In this document: piece after piece, positions 1 to 8,857 of the stretch
How the letters are laid out: each line of letters starts with the position of its first letter
How positions within the stretch are numbered: the stretch's first letter is position 1
NCBI RefSeq assembly: GCF_902497745.1
Contig: NZ_CABVHJ010000013.1
Span: forward strand, 143,345-207,344
Length of the DNA: 64,000 nucleotides
Direction of reading: 5' to 3'
Origin: Pseudomonas fluorescens
GTDB taxonomy: Bacteria; Pseudomonadota; Gammaproteobacteria; Pseudomonadales; Pseudomonadaceae
The notes under the pieces: model-generated
The model's input: only the letters and a program-made list of their open reading frames with translations
What the model was told of the DNA's origin: nothing
The model's database searches: none
Translations under genes and position numbers: made by a program

Positions 1-1
1 G

Positions 2-2194
2 GAGCAGGCGTTGCGCCAATTGCTGCAGGGCAGCGGTCTGGATTATCAGATCAACGAAGGCTCGGTGACCCTGTCGCCTGCGGCAACTTCCGCCGCCGGC
101 AATGGTCCGCTGGAATTGGGCGTGACCGACATCAAAGTGGTTGGCGACTGGCTCGGTGACGCCAACGCCGCGGTGGTGCAGAACCATCCGGGCGCGCGTA
201 CGGTGATCCGCCGCGAAGCGATGGTCGAACAAGGCGCGATGAACGTCAGCGACGTGCTCAAGCGTGTGCCGGGCGTGCAGGTGCAGGACTCCAACGGTAC
301 CGGCGGCAGTGACATTTCCCTGAACGTCGGCGTGCGTGGTCTGACTTCGCGCCTGTCGCCACGCTCTACCGTGTTGATCGATGGCGTGCCGGCGGCGTTC
401 GCCCCTTACGGTCAGCCGCAACTGTCGATGGCGCCGATTTCCTCGGGCAACCTCGACAGTATCGACGTCGTGCGTGGCGCCGGTTCCGTGCGTTATGGGC
501 CGCAAAACGTTGGTGGCGTGATCAACTTCGTCACCCGCGCAATTCCCGAAAAAGCCACCGGTGAAATTGGTACTACGCTGGAAACCACTCAGTACGGTGG
601 CTGGAAACACATCGACACCGCGTTTCTCGGCGGCACTGCCGACAACGGCATGGGCGTGGCGTTGCTGTATTCGGGTGTCAACGGTAACGGTTATCGCGAG
701 CGCAACAACGGCAACGACATCGATGACGTGTTGCTCAAGACCCACTGGGCACCGACCGATCAGGACGATTTCAGCCTCAACTTTCACTACTACGACGCCA
801 CGGCGGACATGCCCGGCGGTCTGACGCAAAAGCAGTACGACGACAAACCGTATGACTCGGTGCGTGACTACGACCAGTTCACCGGTCGGCGCAAAGACGT
901 GTCCTTCAAATGGATCCGCCAGATTGACGAGCGCACTCAAGCGGAAATCCTGACCTATTACACCGACAGTTTCCGTGGCAGCACCATCGCCGCTCGCGAC
1001 CAGAAAACCCTCAGCTCGTACCCGCGTTCCTATTACACCCTTGGCATCGAGCCACGGGTGTCGCGGGTATTCGATGTCGGCCCGACCACCCAGGAAGTCA
1101 GCGTCGGTTATCGCTACCTGAAAGAGGCGATGCACGAATCGTCGAGCCGTGTGGCGCTGGTCAACAACCAGCCGGTGCTCACGCCGACGTCTGATGGTCA
1201 TGTATTCCAGGATCGTACCGGCGGCACCGAGGCCAACTCGGTCTACATCGACAACAAAATCGATGTCGGCAACTGGACCATCACCCCGGGCATTCGCTTC
1301 GAACACATCAGCACCGACTGGCATGACCGCGCCGTGCTCGACACGGCCGGCAAACCGGTACAGGCGAAAAACCGCAGCATCGAAAGCAACGAACCGTTGC
1401 CGGCGCTGAGCGTGATGTATCACCTGTCGGACGCGTGGAAACTGTTCGCCAACTACGAAACTTCGTTCGGCAGCCTGCAGTATTTCCAGCTCGGCCAGGG
1501 CGGCTCAGGTGATCAGACCGCCAATGGTCTGGAGCCGGAGAAGGCCAAGACCTACGAGATCGGCACGCGCTACAACGATGATGTGTGGGGCGGGGAAGTG
1601 ACGCTGTTCTACATCGACTTCGACGACGAGCTGCAATACATCAGCAACGACGTGGGCTGGACCAACCTCGGCGCGACCAAGCACCAAGGCATCGAAGCCT
1701 CGGTGCACTACGACATGGCGGCGCTGGATCCGCGTCTCGAAGGCTTGACCGCCAATGCTGGTTTCACTTACACCCGCGCCACGTATGAAGGCGAGATTCC
1801 GGGTTTCAAAGGCCGTGATCTGCCGTTCTATTCGCGTCAGGTGGCAACCGTCGGCCTGCGCTATGACATCAACCGCTGGACCTACAATCTCGACGGATTC
1901 GCACAGTCGAAACAGCGCTCACCGGGCACCGGTGTGAATGCCGACGGCAGTTTCAACGGCAACTACATCACCGACGGCACAGCGGACGGGCAGTATGGCG
2001 ACATCCCGGGTTACGTGACCTGGAACGTACGTGGCGGCTATGACTTCGGGCCGCAGGTGTCGAACCTGAAGCTGGGCGCCGGGGTGAAGAACATCTTCGA
2101 CAAGCAGTACTTCACCCGCTCCAGCGACAACAACTCGGGGATGTATGTGGGCGCGCCGCGTACGTTCTTTGTGCAGGCCAGTGTCGGGTTTTGA
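2..2194 (+). CDS. fecA: TonB-dependent ferric dicitrate receptor FecA, 5' end cut by window
   Basis: Outer-membrane receptor for ferric citrate that takes energy from TonB. The frame is open to the left edge, so the signal peptide and most of the N-terminal signalling (STN) domain lie outside the window; its last part is visible as LLQGSGLDYQINEGSVTL. The plug follows with VVGDWLGD, GARTVIRR, a NGTG loop, RSTVLIDG and AFAPYGQPQLS, then a long beta barrel that ends in phenylalanine. These segments match my recollection of E. coli FecA closely and colinearly. An STN domain implies control through a FecI/FecR-type sigma and anti-sigma pair, which would lie upstream out of view. A REP doublet follows the stop. 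The family call is firm; citrate as ligand rests on similarity. Confidence 0.88.
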   Translation, partial: EQALRQLLQGSGLDYQINEGSVTLSPAATSAAGNGPLELGVTDIKVVGDWLGDANAAVVQNHPGARTVIRREAMVEQGAMNVSDVLKRVPGVQVQDSNGTGGSDISLNVGVRGLTSRLSPRSTVLIDGVPAAFAPYGQPQLSMAPISSGNLDSIDVVRGAGSVRYGPQNVGGVINFVTRAIPEKATGEIGTTLETTQYGGWKHIDTAFLGGTADNGMGVALLYSGVNGNGYRERNNGNDIDDVLLKTHWAPTDQDDFSLNFHYYDATADMPGGLTQKQYDDKPYDSVRDYDQFTGRRKDVSFKWIRQIDERTQAEILTYYTDSFRGSTIAARDQKTLSSYPRSYYTLGIEPRVSRVFDVGPTTQEVSVGYRYLKEAMHESSSRVALVNNQPVLTPTSDGHVFQDRTGGTEANSVYIDNKIDVGNWTITPGIRFEHISTDWHDRAVLDTAGKPVQAKNRSIESNEPLPALSVMYHLSDAWKLFANYETSFGSLQYFQLGQGGSGDQTANGLEPEKAKTYEIGTRYNDDVWGGEVTLFYIDFDDELQYISNDVGWTNLGATKHQGIEASVHYDMAALDPRLEGLTANAGFTYTRATYEGEIPGFKGRDLPFYSRQVATVGLRYDINRWTYNLDGFAQSKQRSPGTGVNADGSFNGNYITDGTADGQYGDIPGYVTWNVRGGYDFGPQVSNLKLGAGVKNIFDKQYFTRSSDNNSGMYVGAPRTFFVQASVGF

Positions 2195-2210
2195 TAAACC
2201 GCGGCGCCTT

Positions 2211-2276
2211 CTTCGCGAGCAGGCTCGCTCCCACATGGATCACTGAAATCCTGTGGGAGCGAGCCTGCTCGCGAAG
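2211..2276. repeat. REP doublet (family 1), convergent copies
   Basis: Two inverted copies of the 23-25 base unit TGTGGGAGCGAGCCTGCTCG(CGAA) separated by about 16 bases. It sits between the fecA stop and the convergent MFS gene stop, so it may serve as a 3' stem-loop for both transcripts. Confidence 0.9.
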
Positions 2277-2279
2277 CTT

Positions 2280-3431
2280 TTAGACTTTAAGGACTTTGCC
2301 GCCTATGGCCACCGCCACCAACAACACCGCCATTAAGCCAAAGGCAAAACTCAGACTGCTGGCGTGCGCCACAAAGCCGATCACCGCCGGCCCTGCCAGA
2401 ATCCCTGCATACCCCAAAGTGGTAATCGCCGGCACCGCGATGCTTTCCGGCATCACCGTCTGCTTGCCCACCGCCGTGTACAGCACCGGCACAATGTTCG
2501 AACAACCCGCACCGACCAGCGCGTAACCGACCAATGCCGCTTCCCAGCTCGGCGCGAAGGTCGCCAGAAACAGGCCAGCAGCTGCCAACAGACCACCAAA
2601 CAAAATGATCCGCGTTGCACCGACAATCCGCACAATCCGGTCGCCCATCAAACGTCCGGCCGTCATGGTCAATGCAAACGCCGCATAACCCAATCCCGCG
2701 TACGCCGTGTCGATCCCGCGTTCCTGCGCCAGAAACACTGCGCTCCAGTCCAGCGCCGCGCCTTCGGTCAGGAACACGATGAAGCACATTCCGCCGATAA
2801 ACAGCACGATGCCGTGAGGGATGGCGAATGCCGGGCCCGAGCTTTCACTGCCGTAAGGCAACATGTGCGGCACGCACTTGAACAGCGCCGCGATCAACAC
2901 GACGACCACTACCAGCATCGCGGTCAGTGGCGTCAAACCAAGGCCGAGCAAGGCACTGACACCCGCCGCGCCGACAATCCCGCCGAGACTGAACAAGCCG
3001 TGGAAACCCGACATCATGTTCTTGCCGCTGGCGCGTTCGACGATCACCGCTTGCAGGTTCACCGTCGAATCCACCGTGCCCAGGCCTGCGCCGAACATGA
3101 ACAGCGTGGCGATCAGCGCTGGTATCGACGACACGGTCGCCAGCAATGGCAGCGCCGCGCAGATCAACAAGGTGCCGCCGGTGGCGACGCGCCGACAGCC
3201 GAAGCGTGTGGCCAGAATCCCCGCCAGCGGCATTGCCAGAATCGAACCGACGCCGAGGCACAACAGCAGCAATCCCAGCGTGCCTTCATCCAGTCCGGCG
3301 CGCGCCTTGGCATACGGCACCAATGGCGCCCACGCGGCGATGCCGAGCCCGGCGATGAAAAAGGCGATGCGCGTGGACATCTGTTGCAGGCGTCCGGGGA
3401 CGAAGGTGTCTTGGGGGTTGAGACTGGTCAT
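2280..3431 (-). CDS. MFS transporter, YbjJ-like
   Basis: Predicted 383-residue inner-membrane carrier with about 12 hydrophobic helices. The first half carries the MFS loop motif as ATRFGCRR after helix 2. The charged motif at the start of the second half reads GRLMGDRIVR. Overall sequence resembles the E. coli YbjJ branch of the major facilitator superfamily; the substrate is unknown. A longer frame extends upstream, but the ATG at 3431 is preceded by AAGGA at a good distance and starts at the expected N-terminus (MTSLNPQD), so I chose it. The gene stands alone, convergent to fecA, with a REP doublet between the two. Confidence 0.8.
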   Translation of the reverse strand: MTSLNPQDTFVPGRLQQMSTRIAFFIAGLGIAAWAPLVPYAKARAGLDEGTLGLLLLCLGVGSILAMPLAGILATRFGCRRVATGGTLLICAALPLLATVSSIPALIATLFMFGAGLGTVDSTVNLQAVIVERASGKNMMSGFHGLFSLGGIVGAAGVSALLGLGLTPLTAMLVVVVVLIAALFKCVPHMLPYGSESSGPAFAIPHGIVLFIGGMCFIVFLTEGAALDWSAVFLAQERGIDTAYAGLGYAAFALTMTAGRLMGDRIVRIVGATRIILFGGLLAAAGLFLATFAPSWEAALVGYALVGAGCSNIVPVLYTAVGKQTVMPESIAVPAITTLGYAGILAGPAVIGFVAHASSLSFAFGLMAVLLVAVAIGGKVLKV

Positions 3432-3532
3432 ATCGATCCTTGGCAAAAAACTTCGCGTCCCCGAAGGACAGTGATTCAGCGATGAGGTTCGATCGCCGGC
3501 CATTCGGGGAAGTACAGAGGACATCCTAACCT

Positions 3533-3620
3533 GTAGGAGTGAGCCTGCTCGCGATAGCGGAGTGTCAGCTAAAAATATATCGACTGACCCACCGTTTTCG
3601 CGAGCAAGCTCGCTCCCACA
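3533..3620. repeat. REP doublet (family 1)
   Basis: Inverted pair of the family 1 unit about 40 bases apart; the left copy is degenerate (TGTAGGAGTGAGCCTGCTCG). It lies in the 370-base gap between the divergent MFS and DapF-like genes. That gap otherwise holds only the next doublet and the two start regions. Confidence 0.85.
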
Positions 3621-3663
3621 TTGAATGGAGCGGGCTCACTAATCAGCGGTCATGCACCGATTC

Positions 3664-3754
3664 CTGTGGGAGCGAGCTTGCTCGCGAAGGCGGTGTGTCG
3701 GATAAAGAAAATATCGGCTGACACACTGCATTCGCGAGCAGGCTCGCTCCCACA
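3664..3754. repeat. REP doublet (family 1)
   Basis: Second inverted pair in the same gap, about 44 bases after the first, with near-consensus copies at both ends. It ends 50 bases before the start of the DapF-like gene. Confidence 0.9.
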
Positions 3755-3803
3755 AGGGCTTGCGTTTTACAGTGGCCTTCTTCGGCAACAGGGACAAACA
3801 CTG

Positions 3804-4784
3804 ATGACGCAATTCTACGATGCACGGGGCAATATCTATGGCGTCATCTCGCCCATCGAATTACGCGAGGCGGGCATTGATTTGCCGGCCAGCGCCACCA
3901 AATGCGCCTCTTCGCGTCAGTCGTGGAGCGAAGCAGCAATCAAACTCTGCTGTGACTGGCCCGAAGACCAACGCCCGGCGAACAGCAAATCCCACCGCAG
4001 CGACGGCCTGCTGATCGGCCCGTTCCAGACGTCGGCGCCGTTCGATGTGCTGATCGTCAACACCGATGGCACGCTCGCCGAGCGCAGTGGCAATGGCCTG
4101 ACGATTTTCTCGCAGGCACTGACCGAGCAAGGCTTGATGCCGGAGGCGGGTGGGTTGTTACGCGTGCATCACGACAAAGGTGAAGTGGTGGAAACTTCGG
4201 TGAAGCCGGCTGACGTTGAAGGCGTTCAAGGCTTCTGGCTTGACTTGGGGAAACCCGGTTTCGGGCCGGATGCCGTCGCAGCGCAGACGGTTCAGGGCAT
4301 TGAGTTCAACGCACGAGACGTGAGCCACGTCCAACCCCTGGCACAACTTGATCCCGACTGGGCGCACAGCCAATTCGTACGAATTGGCAATCCGCATTGC
4401 GTCACGCTGCTCGGTGATGCAGCGGCGTTGCCAAGCAATGAAGAGATGCGTGAATCGCCACTGAACGAAGGCCTGACCCAAATTGCCTACGCCACACCCG
4501 CCGGCGCTGGTGATCCATGCCCGGCGGGCGTCAATCTGCAATGGGCAGTGCTGGAGTCACCGCAGAGAATCCTTGCCCGAGTGTTCGAACGCGGCGAAGG
4601 GCCGACGGCCTCATCCGGCACCAGCGCCAGTGCTGTGGCGTCGGCGGCGTGGCGGGTTGGTTGGGTCGCGGCGGGAGAAGTGCAGGTGGTCATGCCCGGC
4701 GGTACGGCGCCGATTTGGCTGGAAGAAGCAGACGGTGCATTGCTGAGGGTCAGGCTGTTTGGTACGGCGCAGTTGATGGGCTGA
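3804..4784 (+). CDS. DapF-fold epimerase-like protein lacking both catalytic cysteines
   Basis: A 326-residue protein with the two-lobed diaminopimelate epimerase architecture: an N-terminal strand FYDARGNIYGV where DapF has its MxGxGND strand, an ERSGNG loop at residues 93-98, RIGNPHCV in the second lobe, and a GEGPTASSGTSASA loop near 264-275. In true DapF both loops carry the catalytic cysteines (CGNG and ACGTGA). Here Ser95 and Ser271 stand in those places, so ordinary two-base racemisation looks impossible. PhzF-type relatives also lack the cysteines. The ATG at 3804 is chosen because homology begins there; the frame upstream is REP sequence. The gene is monocistronic. DapF fold is well supported, the reaction is unknown. 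Confidence 0.7.
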   Translation: MTQFYDARGNIYGVISPIELREAGIDLPASATKCASSRQSWSEAAIKLCCDWPEDQRPANSKSHRSDGLLIGPFQTSAPFDVLIVNTDGTLAERSGNGLTIFSQALTEQGLMPEAGGLLRVHHDKGEVVETSVKPADVEGVQGFWLDLGKPGFGPDAVAAQTVQGIEFNARDVSHVQPLAQLDPDWAHSQFVRIGNPHCVTLLGDAAALPSNEEMRESPLNEGLTQIAYATPAGAGDPCPAGVNLQWAVLESPQRILARVFERGEGPTASSGTSASAVASAAWRVGWVAAGEVQVVMPGGTAPIWLEEADGALLRVRLFGTAQLMG

Positions 4785-4794
4785 ATTCAAACAC

Positions 4795-4823
4795 GCCATC
4801 GCTGGCAAGCCAGGCTCCCACAG
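4795..4823. repeat. Divergent single REP-like unit
   Basis: CATCGCTGGCAAGCCAGGCT followed by CCCACAG resembles a Pseudomonas REP variant related to family 1. It stands alone just after the DapF-like gene. Confidence 0.5.
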
Positions 4824-4864
4824 GGTTTTGTGTTGAACACAAACATCCTGTTCAAACACCGATC

Positions 4865-4954
4865 CTGTGGGAGCGAGCCTGCTCGCGAAAGCGCTATGTC
4901 TGAGGCGATGATGCCGGATGTGCCGACCTCTTCGCGAGCAGGCTCGCTCCCACA
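4865..4954. repeat. REP doublet (family 1)
   Basis: Inverted consensus units about 42 bases apart, between the convergent ends of the DapF-like gene and codA. Confidence 0.9.
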
Positions 4955-4974
4955 TTGGATTTACGGGGCGCCTC

Positions 4975-6222
4975 TCAGCTCAGCTCACCACTGAACTCCA
5001 CCACCGGCATCTGCCGCTTCATCAACACCTTGCCGCCGCGAATCGAATACAGCGGCAAGCCCTGACTGCGGATCACTTCGTAATCGCTGTCCGCCGACAG
5101 AATCAACAGATTCGCCGGACGCCCCTGTTCCAGACCATAGCGATCACCCAGGTGCATGGCTTTGGCGCTGTTGTCGGTGACCAGATCCAGCGCACTTTGC
5201 AGGTTGCGGTAGCCGAGCATGTGGCAGATGTGCAACCCGGCTTCCAGTACGCGGAGGATGTTGCCGTTGCCCAGCGGATACCACGGATCGACGATCGAGT
5301 CCTGGCCGAAACACACGTTCATCCCTGCTTCGAGCAATTCATTCACGCGGGTCACGCCCCGACGTTTCGGGAAGTTGTCGAAGCGCCCTTGCAAGTGAAT
5401 GCTTTCGGTCGGGCAGGAGACAAAACTGATCCCGGAATGGCCGAGCAGACGAAACAGTTTCGCGCAGTAGGCGTTGTCGTAAGAACCCATCGCCGTGGTG
5501 TGGCTGGCGGTGACGAGGGCGCCCATGTCGCGGCTGCGCGCCTCTTCGGCGAGCACTTCGAGGAAGCGCGAATGCGGGTCGTCGGTCTCGTCGCAATGCA
5601 CGTCGACCAGACAACCGGTGCGCTCGGCCAGGTCCATCAGAAACTTCACCGAACTGACACCCTGATCACGGGTGTACTCGAAATGCGGAATCCCGCCGAC
5701 GACGTCCGCGCCCATGCGGATCGCTTCCTCCATCAACTCGCGGCCGTTGCGGAACGACTCGATGCCTTCCTGCGGGAACGCGACGATTTGCAGATCGATC
5801 AGGTGACGGCTTTCCTCGCGCACTTCGAGCATGGCTTTGAGCGCGGTGAGTTGCGGGTCGGTGACATCGACGTGGGTGCGCACGTGCTGGATGCCGTGGG
5901 CGGCCAGCGCCTGAATGGTTTTCTTCGCGCGGGTCTTGGTGTCTTCTTCGGTGATGGTGACCTTGCGCTCGCCCCAGCATTCGATGCCTTCGAACAGCGT
6001 GCCGCTCATGTTCCAGCGCGGCTCGCCGGCGGTGAGGGTGGCGTCGAGGTGAATATGCGGTTCGACGAAGGGCGGCACCACTAGATTGCCGCCGGCGTCG
6101 AGGTCATCCGGGCCGAGGGTCGGCGCTTCGGTCTGCCGGGCGATGCTGCGGATCAGACCGTCTTCAAGGTGCAACTCGTGCAAACCTTCCTGGTTGCGCA
6201 AACGGGCGTTGATGATGTGCAT
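4975..6222 (-). CDS. codA: Cytosine deaminase
   Basis: Cytoplasmic amidohydrolase of 415 residues that deaminates cytosine to uracil for pyrimidine salvage. Metal ligands are visible in EPHIHLD (His56 and His58), VHCDETDD in the middle, SHTTAMGSY and a late FGQDSIVDPW that holds the catalytic aspartate. The C-terminal DxYGLEQGRPANLLIL segment is typical of the CodA family. The ATG at 6222 has an AAAAAAGGA box about ten bases upstream. It is the second gene of a codB-codA operon, 15 bases after codB, the reverse of the usual discussion order but normal in Pseudomonas. Length agrees with E. coli CodA (about 427 residues). Confidence 0.93.
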   Translation of the reverse strand: MHIINARLRNQEGLHELHLEDGLIRSIARQTEAPTLGPDDLDAGGNLVVPPFVEPHIHLDATLTAGEPRWNMSGTLFEGIECWGERKVTITEEDTKTRAKKTIQALAAHGIQHVRTHVDVTDPQLTALKAMLEVREESRHLIDLQIVAFPQEGIESFRNGRELMEEAIRMGADVVGGIPHFEYTRDQGVSSVKFLMDLAERTGCLVDVHCDETDDPHSRFLEVLAEEARSRDMGALVTASHTTAMGSYDNAYCAKLFRLLGHSGISFVSCPTESIHLQGRFDNFPKRRGVTRVNELLEAGMNVCFGQDSIVDPWYPLGNGNILRVLEAGLHICHMLGYRNLQSALDLVTDNSAKAMHLGDRYGLEQGRPANLLILSADSDYEVIRSQGLPLYSIRGGKVLMKRQMPVVEFSGELS

Positions 6223-6237
6223 CAGGCGAATCCTTTT

Positions 6238-7509
6238 TTATAAGTCTTGTAGTGGCGCGGTCGCGCTGCGAGCGCCGAGCACGCCGGTAACGATGACATA
6301 CGTTAGCGCGGCAGCGGCGATCCCTACCAGCGGCGCGACCCACGGCGAGTTGAACGCGGCAACGGTGCCGACCGCGTAGGCCCCGAGTCCCGGCCAGTTG
6401 AACGCCGGCAACCGTGCGTCGGCCAGACGCGGATAGTGCCCACGCCAACGGAAGAAAAAGTCCGCCATGATTACCCCGCCAATCGGTGGAATCACCGTGC
6501 CGAGCAGAATCAGGTACGGCACCAGCATGTCATACATGCCCAGCAGGGCGAGCAGGGTGCCGATCACTGCGCCGGCTAGGGTCACGGTTTTACGCCGGCC
6601 GGTGCGCAGCAGGTTGCAACCGGCGACGGCGAAGTTGTAGATGGTGTTGTCCTGGGTACTCCAGATGTTCAGCAACAGCATGGCCATTGCGGCCATGGCG
6701 AAACCTTGCAACAGCAGCACTTCAACCACGTCCGGCTGTTGATAGACGATGGCGCCGTACGCGCCGATCAACACCATCAGGCCGTTGCCAATAAAAAATC
6801 CGATCAGGCTGGCCAGTACCGCGACCCGCGCCGAACGCGAGAAACGTGTCCAGTTGGTCGCCTGCGTTGCGCCGCTGACGAAGGTGCCGAACACCAGAGT
6901 GATCGCGGTGGACCAGTCCAGCGAACCGCTCGGCACCACGCTGAGCAAGCCTTCGAAACCACCGACTTTCACCGTTGCCACCCACATCGACAGCATCAGT
7001 AACAACATCATCGCCGGCACGGCGATGTACGAAAGAATCTCCAGTCCGCGATAGCCGACATAGGCCGTGGCGCAGAACACCAGACCGAACAACACCATCA
7101 GCCCGAGCACCGTGCCTTCGTCGAGATCGAAGTATTTGCCGAGCACCACCGCTGCAGTCGCGGTGCCCCAGGCGTACCAGCCGATCTGGGTGAAACCGAG
7201 AATCAGGTCGCTGAGCTTGCTGCCGACTTCGCCGAAACAAAAACGGCCCATCAGCACCGAGTTGAGGCCGCTCTTGAAGGCGATGTAACCCAGGCCCGCC
7301 GCATACAGACCCAGCAGCAGATTGCCGACGATGATCACCGCCATCATCTCGCCGAAACTGAACGCCACGCCGAGCTTACCGCCGGCAAACATGGTCGCTG
7401 TGAAAAACGTGAAGCCCAGTAACACCATCGCCGTGGAGGCCAGGCCTTTGCGCGCATGCATGGGGACTTCGCTGAGGGGGTAATCGTTGCCGGGATCGTT
7501 CTGCGTCAT
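6238..7509 (-). CDS. codB: Cytosine permease (NCS1 family)
   Basis: Inner-membrane NCS1 symporter of 423 residues with about 12 hydrophobic segments. The N-terminus has NDYPLSEVP and the helix GFTFFTATMFAGG typical of CodB; later landmarks are IGWYAWGT, GATQATNWTRF and FNWPGLGAYAVG. It brings in cytosine for the deaminase encoded directly downstream in the same operon. The ATG at 7509 has AAGGA about ten bases upstream. No purine or pyrimidine riboswitch was recognised upstream. The 334-base gap in front holds a lone REP unit and a copy of repeat family 3. Confidence 0.92.
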   Translation of the reverse strand: MTQNDPGNDYPLSEVPMHARKGLASTAMVLLGFTFFTATMFAGGKLGVAFSFGEMMAVIIVGNLLLGLYAAGLGYIAFKSGLNSVLMGRFCFGEVGSKLSDLILGFTQIGWYAWGTATAAVVLGKYFDLDEGTVLGLMVLFGLVFCATAYVGYRGLEILSYIAVPAMMLLLMLSMWVATVKVGGFEGLLSVVPSGSLDWSTAITLVFGTFVSGATQATNWTRFSRSARVAVLASLIGFFIGNGLMVLIGAYGAIVYQQPDVVEVLLLQGFAMAAMAMLLLNIWSTQDNTIYNFAVAGCNLLRTGRRKTVTLAGAVIGTLLALLGMYDMLVPYLILLGTVIPPIGGVIMADFFFRWRGHYPRLADARLPAFNWPGLGAYAVGTVAAFNSPWVAPLVGIAAAALTYVIVTGVLGARSATAPLQDL

Positions 7510-7648
7510 GGGGCGGTCCTTGCTGGAAGAGAGGAGTCGCGGGGGAGGGTTGCAGTGGTCGTGCCAAATACCGGTTGGCGCGGGTTATGTATAGACGAGT
7601 CGCGCGGATTGGCGCGAAAGCGGTGCACCTGAATACACCCAAGCCCAA

Positions 7649-7673
7649 TGTGGGAGCGAGCCTGCTCGCGAAG
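7649..7673. repeat. Single REP unit (family 1)
   Basis: One consensus family 1 unit with no inverted partner nearby. It lies upstream of codB, next to a family 3 repeat. Confidence 0.8.
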
Positions 7674-7707
7674 GCGGCGTGTCAGGCGACATCTGCAGTG
7701 GCTGATT

Positions 7708-7820
7708 GATCGTTCCCACGCGCAGCAAAGGAATGCAGCGCGGGACGCTCCGCGTCCCACTCCAAAGCCGAACGCGGAGCGTCCGTTGAGGCATTCCCAC
7801 GCAGAGCGTGGGAACGATCG
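7708..7820. repeat. Family 3 palindromic repeat, copy 1
   Basis: About 113 bases bounded by inverted GATCGTTCCCACGC / GCGTGGGAACGATC ends with an internal inverted GGGACGCTCCGCGTCCC-like core. A second copy lies at 15750-15855. Together they define a separate dispersed palindrome family. Confidence 0.85.
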
Positions 7821-7843
7821 GTGTCAGGGGCATTTGGGGCCTG

Positions 7844-8656
7844 TCAGAGAAAGCGCATCAGGGCGGCGACGATGGCTTCGGGGGCGTCTTCTTGCACGAG
7901 GTGGCCGGCGTTGGCAATCGGGTGGAATTGTGATCCCGGGATCATTTGATGTAACGCTCGGCCACGCTCGATGGGGATCCACTGGTCCTCTTCGCCCCAG
8001 AGAATCTGCACCGGACAGCGGATCGTCGGGTACAGGCTTTCTGCTTCACGGGTATAGCGCTCGTCCATCTGTGCAATCTGCCGATAGAACGCCGCTTGCC
8101 CCGGATCGCCGAGCCACGGTTGCACGTAGGGCGCCAGTTCGTCGTCGTTAATCTCGCGATGAATCGCCCCGCGAATATAGGTCGGCACGATGGCGCGCTG
8201 GATGTAGTCAGGCAGGCCGCTGAAAGCCGCTTCATGCTGACGCACATGCTGCACGAATGGCGAACCCCACGGCGTCAGCGCGACCGGATCGATCAGGGTC
8301 AGGCTGCGGTAATCCTTGCCGTTGAGCAGGTGTGCACGCAGTACGGTGGCGCCGCCGAAGTCGTGGGCCACCACGTCCGGGCGTTGCAGATTCCAGTGAT
8401 CGAGCAGTTGTGCCAACAGTTGGTTCTGCACACCGAGGGAGACGTCGGCGTCGGGTTGTTCGGAGCGTCCATAACCCAGCAGGTCGAAATAATGCACGCG
8501 GTGTGTGGCAAAAAAGTGCGGAGCGATCCGGTGCCACACGTACGACGAAAACGGCGTGCCATGCACGAACACCAGCGGCGGGCCGTCGCCGCGTATGGCG
8601 TAACGAACCGGGTGGCCGTTGAAGTCAAAGACCTGATCCAGCAGCCAGTCTGTCAT
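7844..8656 (-). CDS. Alpha/beta hydrolase with Asp nucleophile (dehalogenase/epoxide hydrolase-like)
   Basis: A 270-residue alpha/beta-fold hydrolase with no signal peptide. The oxyanion segment VHGTPFSSYVW is at residues 31-41, the nucleophile elbow is AHDFGGAT with Asp99 in the nucleophile position, a WGEEDQWIP segment supplies the acid and NAGHLVQEDAP the catalytic histidine (about 252). An Asp nucleophile is characteristic of haloalkane/haloacetate dehalogenases and epoxide hydrolases; the esterase and lipase branches have serine. The ATG at 8656 is preceded by GAGGA. It is separated from queD by a terminator and a family 2 repeat, so it is probably transcribed alone. Substrate unknown. 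Confidence 0.8.
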   Translation of the reverse strand: MTDWLLDQVFDFNGHPVRYAIRGDGPPLVFVHGTPFSSYVWHRIAPHFFATHRVHYFDLLGYGRSEQPDADVSLGVQNQLLAQLLDHWNLQRPDVVAHDFGGATVLRAHLLNGKDYRSLTLIDPVALTPWGSPFVQHVRQHEAAFSGLPDYIQRAIVPTYIRGAIHREINDDELAPYVQPWLGDPGQAAFYRQIAQMDERYTREAESLYPTIRCPVQILWGEEDQWIPIERGRALHQMIPGSQFHPIANAGHLVQEDAPEAIVAALMRFL

Positions 8657-8698
8657 GGGCCTGTCCTCTTGGCGGGTGGGAGCCAAAAAGCATAGGCG

Positions 8699-8724
8699 TA
8701 AAAAAACAGCCGTGAAGGCTGTTC
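8699..8724 (-). terminator. Rho-independent terminator after queD
   Basis: On the minus strand a 7-bp stem AACAGCC/GGCTGTT with a TTCA-type loop is followed by a run of T. It lies about 140 bases downstream of queD, beyond a family 2 repeat. Confidence 0.65.
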
Positions 8725-8754
8725 TCTATTTCCCGGACAAAACACCAATCCCTC

Positions 8755-8839
8755 TGTAGGAGCTGCCGAAGGCTGCGATCTGTTGATCTTTGTTTTTAAG
8801 ATCAAGATCAAAAGATCGCAGCCTTCGGCAGCTCCTACA
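8755..8839. repeat. Family 2 palindromic repeat, copy 1
   Basis: Inverted copies of GTAGGAGCTGCCGAAGGCTG(CGATC) around an AT-rich centre containing GATCAAGATC. About 85 bases, near-perfect dyad. Confidence 0.9.
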
Positions 8840-8857
8840 AGGGAGATCTCTCCCAGG

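Noticed and set aside
2364..3485. Plus-strand frame opposite the MFS transporter
   Set aside because: Its product is rich in Arg, Gln and His with no hydrophobic or catalytic motifs; the MFS gene explains the region.
3533..3754. Closely spaced REP units taken as a CRISPR array
   Set aside because: The units alternate in orientation and recur across the whole window; no regular spacer length and no cas genes.
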